From the NCBI RefSeq assembly GCF_002901445.1, contig NZ_PPPD01000001.1, positions 806,001 through 870,000 on the forward strand: 64,000 nucleotides of DNA, read 5' to 3'. Made by a program: the position numbers and the translations under genes. The stretch comes from Deinococcus koreensis. GTDB lineage: Bacteria > Deinococcota > Deinococci > Deinococcales > Deinococcaceae. Below the pieces are notes generated by a model. The model did no database searches. It saw only the letters and a program-made list of their open reading frames with translations, and was not told the origin of the DNA. Positions 59,339 to 64,000 of this stretch are shown here, one piece after another (within the stretch, counting starts at the first letter, position 1; the number at the start of each line of letters is the position of its first letter).

Positions 59339-59947
59339 GTGATCCTCCTGACCGTGCTCGCCCTGCTCGCCTCGTATCTGCTGGGGGCCATTCCGGCGGC
59401 CGCCTGGGTGGCCCGTGGGCGCGGTGTGGACATCCGCAAGGTGGGCAGCGGCAACAGCGGCGCCACCAACGTGCTGCGCTCGCTGGGCAAGGGCCCGGCG
59501 CTGACCGTGGCCCTCTTCGACATCCTGAAGGGCGGGCTGGCGGTGTGGCTGGCGCGCACCCTGGGGCTGGAGCCGGGCTGGGACGGGCTGTGTGGGCTGG
59601 CGGCCGTGCTCGGGCATAATTTCAGCCCCTTCCTGCGATTCCGGGGCGGCAAGGGCGTGGCGACCAGCTTCGGCACCATCGCGGCGCTCGATCCGCTGGT
59701 GGGGGCCAGCGTGTTCGTGCTGGGTATCGCCACCATGTGGCTGACCCGTTTCGTCAGCGCGGGCAGCATCCTCGGGGCGGTGGGCGCCGGGCTGATGGTG
59801 CTGGTGCTGAACCGGCCGTGGTGGCTCAGCGCCGTGGTGATCGTGCTGGCGGCCCTGCTGATCGTCCAGCACCGTGAGAATGTCCGCAAGCTGCAGGCCG
59901 GCACCGAGCGGCGGCTGGGCGAGCGGGTGGATGAACAGGTGAACTGA
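59339..59947 (+). CDS. plsY: Acyl-phosphate:glycerol-3-phosphate acyltransferase
   Basis: 202 residues, polytopic. Three PlsY motifs: [15 protein letters not shown] near residue 37, [21 protein letters not shown] near residue 85, and [17 protein letters not shown] near residue 178. It makes lysophosphatidic acid, the first step of phospholipid synthesis. The start is GTG, 6 nt after a TAGAAT -10 box, so the mRNA is likely leaderless. Confidence 0.95.
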   Translation: MILLTVLALLASYLLGAIPAAAWVARGRGVDIRKVGSGNSGATNVLRSLGKGPALTVALFDILKGGLAVWLARTLGLEPGWDGLCGLAAVLGHNFSPFLRFRGGKGVATSFGTIAALDPLVGASVFVLGIATMWLTRFVSAGSILGAVGAGLMVLVLNRPWWLSAVVIVLAALLIVQHRENVRKLQAGTERRLGERVDEQVN

Positions 59948-60107
59948 GCCGGCCCCTGGAGCAGTTTCGCCTTCCGGTGGTTCCGGCGCGTTATCCTGTG
60001 CGGGCACCACAACCTGACCGTCATCAACCCTGTGCGGCGGCCCGACGCCGTTTCATCATCGCCCAGTCCCGTTCCCGTTCCCGATCCGTTCAGCCCCGGA
60101 GTCATCC

Positions 60108-60407
60108 ATGCCCGCCAGGATTCGTATTTATGGCCAGGAAGCCGTGTTCAGTGAGGGCCGCTGGATCTGCGAGGACGAGAGCCTGCAGGCCATGTTGCAG
60201 GCACTGGCCGACCCGCGGGCGCTGAGCGAGGAGGCCGAGCAGGAGCACGCCCGCTACGCCGCCGGGCGCTACGGCGGCCTGGTCGCCACTGCACTGGGCT
60301 GGGAGGCCGCGCCGCACCCGGAGGCCGAGATCAAGCTGGAGGACTTCGCCCCGGCACGGAACCCCGAGCGCGCCGGCTGGCTCAGCTTCATGCGAAAGCG
60401 CAAGTAG
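60108..60407 (+). CDS. Conserved-looking small hypothetical protein
   Basis: 99 residues, soluble and acidic, starting [30 protein letters not shown] and ending in a basic [11 protein letters not shown]. The codon bias matches real neighbours. No family recognised; no clear ribosome site. Confidence 0.65.
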   Translation: MPARIRIYGQEAVFSEGRWICEDESLQAMLQALADPRALSEEAEQEHARYAAGRYGGLVATALGWEAAPHPEAEIKLEDFAPARNPERAGWLSFMRKRK

Positions 60408-60439
60408 CGCCCTCCACGAACGCGGCATAGGCAGCCGCC

Positions 60440-60475
60440 TTGACCACGCCCCCGCCAGCGTCTACCCTGACACGC
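60440..60475 (+). promoter_or_regulatory. Promoter of the asd leader transcript
   Basis: TTGACC (60440-60445), exactly 17 nt, TACCCT (60463-60468), then 7 nt to the leader-peptide ATG at 60476. Transcription should begin at or next to the A of that ATG. Confidence 0.85.
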
Positions 60476-60508
60476 ATGAACGCCCGCGCGACCACCATCA
60501 CTCCCTAG
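60476..60508 (+). CDS. Leader peptide of asd (Thr/Ile regulatory codons)
   Basis: Ten codons, MNARATTITP, ending in TAG at 60506. Codons 6-9 are Thr-Thr-Ile-Thr (ACC ACC ATC ACT, 60491-60502), reminiscent of the thr operon leader of enteric bacteria. Asd feeds threonine, isoleucine and methionine synthesis, so stalling on these codons would report supply. It lies directly under a consensus-spaced promoter and before an attenuator. Expression is inferred. Confidence 0.8.
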   Translation: MNARATTITP

Positions 60509-60558
60509 GGGCGGTGTCGTGAGGACAGCCGCCCGCAGGACATGCGCGGCGGTTTTTT
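60509..60558 (+). terminator. Transcription attenuator of asd
   Basis: Antiterminator: GGGCGG (60509-60514) with CCGCCC (60529-60534). Terminator: CCGCCCGC (60529-60536) with GCG-C-GGCGG (60544-60552), then TTTTTT (60553-60558). The arm 60529-60534 is shared, so only one can form. A ribosome stalled on the Thr/Ile codons leaves 60509-60514 free (read-through); one that reaches the stop at 60506 covers it (termination). Confidence 0.8.
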
Positions 60559-60574
60559 CGTGGAAGGAGTGATC

Positions 60575-61591
<1,017 letters not shown>

Positions 61592-61671
61592 ACCATAGCG
61601 GTCTGGAGGGGCGGCCGCGCAGAATTCCGCAGGCGCGGGGTCGCCTTCCGACCTGGGGTTGGCCCCCTCCC

Positions 61672-61707
61672 TTGACCCCAGCCCCCCACCCCTGTACTCT
61701 CCCCCCC
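61672..61707 (+). promoter_or_regulatory. Promoter of the proS leader transcript
   Basis: TTGACC (61672-61677), exactly 17 nt, TACTCT (61695-61700), then 7 C residues to an ATG at 61708. The geometry is identical to the asd leader promoter. Confidence 0.82.
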
Positions 61708-61785
61708 ATGAGCGAGCAGACAGCCCCCCACACCCTGCGTGTGGGTGCGGGCCTGCCCGTGCTCCCGCCACCCTTTGGGGTGTAA
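61708..61785 (+). CDS. Proline-rich leader peptide upstream of proS
   Basis: 25 codons ending in TAA at 61783; the tail reads GLPVLPPPFGV, with Pro at codons 7, 17, 20, 21 and 22. A Pro-Pro-Pro run is slow to translate and sensitive to charged tRNA-Pro, the product of the next gene, proS. Leaderless by promoter position. Expression and role are inferred. Confidence 0.72.
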   Translation: MSEQTAPHTLRVGAGLPVLPPPFGV

Positions 61786-61840
61786 CTCCGCCAAGACAGA
61801 CCATGCGCGGTTTACACGCGCCGGCTTGACGTTTTTACAC
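61780..61840 (+). promoter_or_regulatory. Candidate attenuator between the leader peptide and proS
   Basis: GCGCG (61805-61809) pairs with CGCGC (61817-61821), with possible outer pairs, before TTTTT (61832-61836). GTGTAA at the leader stop (61780-61785) can pair with TTACAC at 61812-61817 (in the hairpin loop) or at 61835-61840 (over the U-tract). The terminator is weaker than that of asd, so this is less certain. Confidence 0.5.
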
Positions 61841-61856
61841 TCCAATCGAGGTCGAG

Positions 61857-63671
61857 ATGCGGGTATCACAGGGACTCTTCCGCACCTGGCGGGAAGCGCC
61901 CACGGGCGCCGAGACGCGCGGCATCACCATGTTGCTGCGCGCCGGGTACGTTCATAAACTGGGCAGTGGGCTGTACACGAACCTGCCGCTGATGCAGCGC
62001 ACGCAGGCGAAGCTGGAGGCGCTGATCCGTGAGGAACTCCCTCGCGTGGCGCAGGAGGTCAGTTTCCCGGTGCTGCAGCCGGGAGCGCTCTGGCAGGAGT
62101 CGGGGCGCTGGGACGGCTACACGCAGCCGGGGGGCATCATGTTCAGCCTGCGCGACCGGACCGGGCGGGCGCTGGCGCTGGGCCCCACCCACGAGGAGGT
62201 GGCGGTGGCCACAGTTCGGGAACTCGTGCGGAGCCGGCGCGACCTGCCGGTCAGCCTGTTCCAGATCGGACGCAAGTTCCGCGACGAGCTGCGGCCCCGC
62301 TCCGGTCTGCTGCGAACGTGCGAATTCACCATGAAGGACGGCTACTCCTTCCACGCCACCCCAGGGGAACTGGCCACACACTTTGAGGACATGGCGGGCG
62401 CCTATGCCCGCATCCTGACCCGCCTGGGCCTGCAGTGGCGGGCGGTGGACGCCGACAGCGGCTCCATCGGCGGCAGCGCCAGCCGTGAATTCACGGTGCT
62501 CTCGGAGGTGGGCGAGGACGAGGTGCTGTACACCGACGACGGCCTCTACGCGGCGAATGCCGAGCGGGCGGTGTCGCGGGCTGCGGAAGCTCCGCCCAGT
62601 CCGTTCCAGGGCTTCGCCCGGCACCACACCCCCGGCACCGTGACCGTCGCCTCGGCCTGCGCGGCGCTGGGCTGCGAGGCCGCCCACATGCTCAAGAACG
62701 TCCTGTACGACGCGGCCTTCCTGACCGCTGACGGCGAGCGGCGCCGGGTGCCGGTGCTGGTCAGCCTGCGGGGCAACCATACGGTCAATCCGGTCAAGCT
62801 CTGGAACGCCGTGCAGGAGCGGGAAGAGGGCACCCTGCTGAGTCTGGAGGTGGCGCAGACCGGGCAGTGGGCCGCCTCTCCCCTGCCCCTGGGCTTTCTG
62901 GCCCCCGATCTGCCGGACACGGTGATCGCGCGCCGGGAGGGCCTGCAGCCGGCCTTCCTGCGGCTATGCGACCTGGCCGGGGCGGATCTGCGCGACTTCG
63001 CCACCGGCGGGAACGAGCCGGACATCCACGTCAGCGGCGCGAACTGGGGCGCCGACTACGCGCTGCCGGAGGTCGCGGATCTCCGGCAGGCTCAGCCGGG
63101 CGAGGCGAGCGTACACGACCCGCGGCAACCCCTGCGCTCGGCCCGCGGGATCGAGGTCGGGCACGTGTTTCAGCTGGGCACGCGCTACACGGCCGCCATG
63201 AACGCCACCTTCGTCGACACGGGCGTCAATACGGGCGTCGGCGCGGACGGCGCGGCCCACCCACTGCAGATGGGCTGCTACGGCATCGGCGTCAGCCGGC
63301 TCGTGCAGGCCGTGGCGGAACAGCTGGCCGACGACCGGGGCCTGAGCTGGCCGGACGTGATCGCGCCCTACCACGTCCTCCTGACGGTGGTGGATGGAGG
63401 CGATGCCGCACAGGTGGACGCCGCCGAGGCCCTGTACCGCATGCTGCGGGCCGCCGGTCTGGACGTGCTGCTGGACGACCGGCCGGAGCGGGCCGGGATC
63501 AAGTTCGCCGACGCCGACCTGTGGGGCATTCCCTACCGGGTCACGCTGGGCCGGGCGCTGAAGGAGGGGCAGGTCGAGATCAGGGTCAGGCGCAGCGGCG
63601 AGGAGCACCGGCTGGCGCCAGAGGAGGTGCCGGACTGGCTGGCCGCGCGGCTGGACTGGCAACGCGGCTGA
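61857..63671 (+). CDS. proS: Prolyl-tRNA synthetase
   Basis: 604 residues, the long bacterial type with an inserted editing domain (about 220-400). Class II motif 1 region GLYTNLPLMQRTQAKLEALIREEL near residue 38, motif 2 KFRDELRPRSGLLRTCEFTMKDGYSFH near residue 140, motif 3 GCYGIGVSRLVQAVAEQ near residue 472, and a C-terminal anticodon-binding domain. GAGGTCGAG lies upstream of the ATG. It is preceded by a proline-rich leader peptide. Confidence 0.96.
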   Translation: MRVSQGLFRTWREAPTGAETRGITMLLRAGYVHKLGSGLYTNLPLMQRTQAKLEALIREELPRVAQEVSFPVLQPGALWQESGRWDGYTQPGGIMFSLRDRTGRALALGPTHEEVAVATVRELVRSRRDLPVSLFQIGRKFRDELRPRSGLLRTCEFTMKDGYSFHATPGELATHFEDMAGAYARILTRLGLQWRAVDADSGSIGGSASREFTVLSEVGEDEVLYTDDGLYAANAERAVSRAAEAPPSPFQGFARHHTPGTVTVASACAALGCEAAHMLKNVLYDAAFLTADGERRRVPVLVSLRGNHTVNPVKLWNAVQEREEGTLLSLEVAQTGQWAASPLPLGFLAPDLPDTVIARREGLQPAFLRLCDLAGADLRDFATGGNEPDIHVSGANWGADYALPEVADLRQAQPGEASVHDPRQPLRSARGIEVGHVFQLGTRYTAAMNATFVDTGVNTGVGADGAAHPLQMGCYGIGVSRLVQAVAEQLADDRGLSWPDVIAPYHVLLTVVDGGDAAQVDAAEALYRMLRAAGLDVLLDDRPERAGIKFADADLWGIPYRVTLGRALKEGQVEIRVRRSGEEHRLAPEEVPDWLAARLDWQRG

Positions 63672-63761
63672 GCTGACGCTGGGGGTTGACCTTGGGTGCC
63701 GGCACCGACCGACGCTGGAGCCGACCCGAGCTCCGTGAGCCGGCCGAAGACTTCGACCTAC

Positions 63762-63902
63762 AGCATTTGTCAAATAAGCTGTTCTCTTTTGACCGAACGG
63801 AGTGAGTGAATTTGACGGAGTATTTGGGGCTTGCAAAGCTGCGAAGCAGAGAATGGAAGCATCAGACGCCCTTTGTCTGATGCTGTAATTCGGACAAATG
63901 CT
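63762..63902 (-). mobile_element. 141-bp MITE-like repeat, copy 2
   Basis: Same element as 39044-39184 in the opposite orientation, with ends AGCATTTGTC / GACAAATGCT. Its internal hairpin is perfect here (AGCATCAGAC / GTCTGATGCT, 7-nt loop). CTA occurs near both ends, offset by one base at the left, so a target duplication is uncertain. No reading frame. Confidence 0.85.
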
Positions 63903-63907
63903 CTAAA

Positions 63908-63946
63908 CTTCGGCCCGGCGCTGGAAGATCCAACGCCGGGCCGAAG
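63908..63946 (-). terminator. Strong hairpin at the end of a gene running in from the right
   Basis: Perfect 13-bp stem CTTCGGCCCGGCG / CGCCGGGCCGAAG, with TGGA/TCCA pairing inside the loop. It lies 28 nt after the stop of the partial gene at 63974. The U-tract is weak. Confidence 0.65.
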
Positions 63947-63973
63947 CAGGGAGGTCAAGCTACAGTTTTATCT

Positions 63974-64000
63974 TTACTCGTCGTCGCGGCGGGGGGTGTT
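63974..64000 (-). CDS. C-terminal end of a gene cut by the window
   Basis: On the minus strand the window edge reads in frame to NTPRRDDE then TAA at 63974, followed by the hairpin at 63908-63946. Only eight residues are visible, so no product can be named; the stop-plus-hairpin context is the only support. Confidence 0.4.
   Translation of the reverse strand, partial: NTPRRDDE

Noticed and set aside
61592..61671. Terminator after asd
   Set aside because: CCGCGC/GCGCGG can pair around the GAATTC segment, but there is no U-tract and the stem is short.

Overview
This is a GC-rich chromosomal window that looks like Deinococcus. The evidence is the gene families present, a tRNA-Ser with an encoded CCA, and many genes with a TANNNT -10 box only 6-7 nt before the start codon, the hallmark of leaderless mRNAs common in that genus. 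I cannot name a species. Almost all of the window is ordinary core genome: no prophage, CRISPR array, transposase or rRNA was found.

Layout. 0-6 kb: alanine racemase, two secreted or lipid-anchored proteins, an HD phosphohydrolase, GlpX and an SDR protein. 6-11 kb: a Tat-exported ferritin-like lipoprotein, an ECF sigma/anti-sigma pair, two tatA genes and tatC. 11-16 kb: lgt, glmU, folE, purA, YjbQ. 16-25 kb: DUF4403, NUDIX, YigZ, ispF, trmL, an ArsR/DUF2087 regulator, M29 aminopeptidase, cyclophilin and a Na+/H+ antiporter. 25-31 kb: rpoZ, a D-galactonate/KDG catabolic cluster (dgoD, dgoA, PfkB kinase), pgm and trxB. 32-36 kb: a split zinc/manganese ABC importer whose two halves share an operator sequence. 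36-43 kb: gluconokinase, DUF2268 protease, an ABC-F protein, MFS, quinone oxidoreductase, nitroreductase and HxlR. 43-47 kb: small proteins, then a ZTP riboswitch controlling purH-folD. 47-54 kb: twin GT2 glycosyltransferases, gltX, fasciclin and META proteins, a B12-binding protein, MFS and an ICMT-like protein. 54-59 kb: pstSCAB with a candidate Pho box. 59-64 kb: tRNA-Ser, plsY, asd and proS.

The most interesting signals are regulatory. Upstream of asd lies a perfectly spaced promoter (TTGACC-17-TACCCT) driving a leaderless 10-codon leader peptide with Thr-Thr-Ile-Thr codons. It is followed by two mutually exclusive hairpins, the second a U6 terminator: a complete transcription attenuator. 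Upstream of proS, an identically built promoter (TTGACC-17-TACTCT) drives a leaderless 25-codon peptide ending in a proline cluster. Together they suggest amino-acid-responsive attenuation by ribosomes that initiate on the first nucleotide of the transcript. Other notable items are two inverted copies of a 141-bp MITE-like repeat (about 91% identical), dispersed hairpin repeats that supply coding sequence at the ends of two genes, and a structured-leader small membrane peptide at 43.97 kb.

Limits: all calls come from reading the sequence and remembered family motifs. No homology search, folding program or expression data was available.
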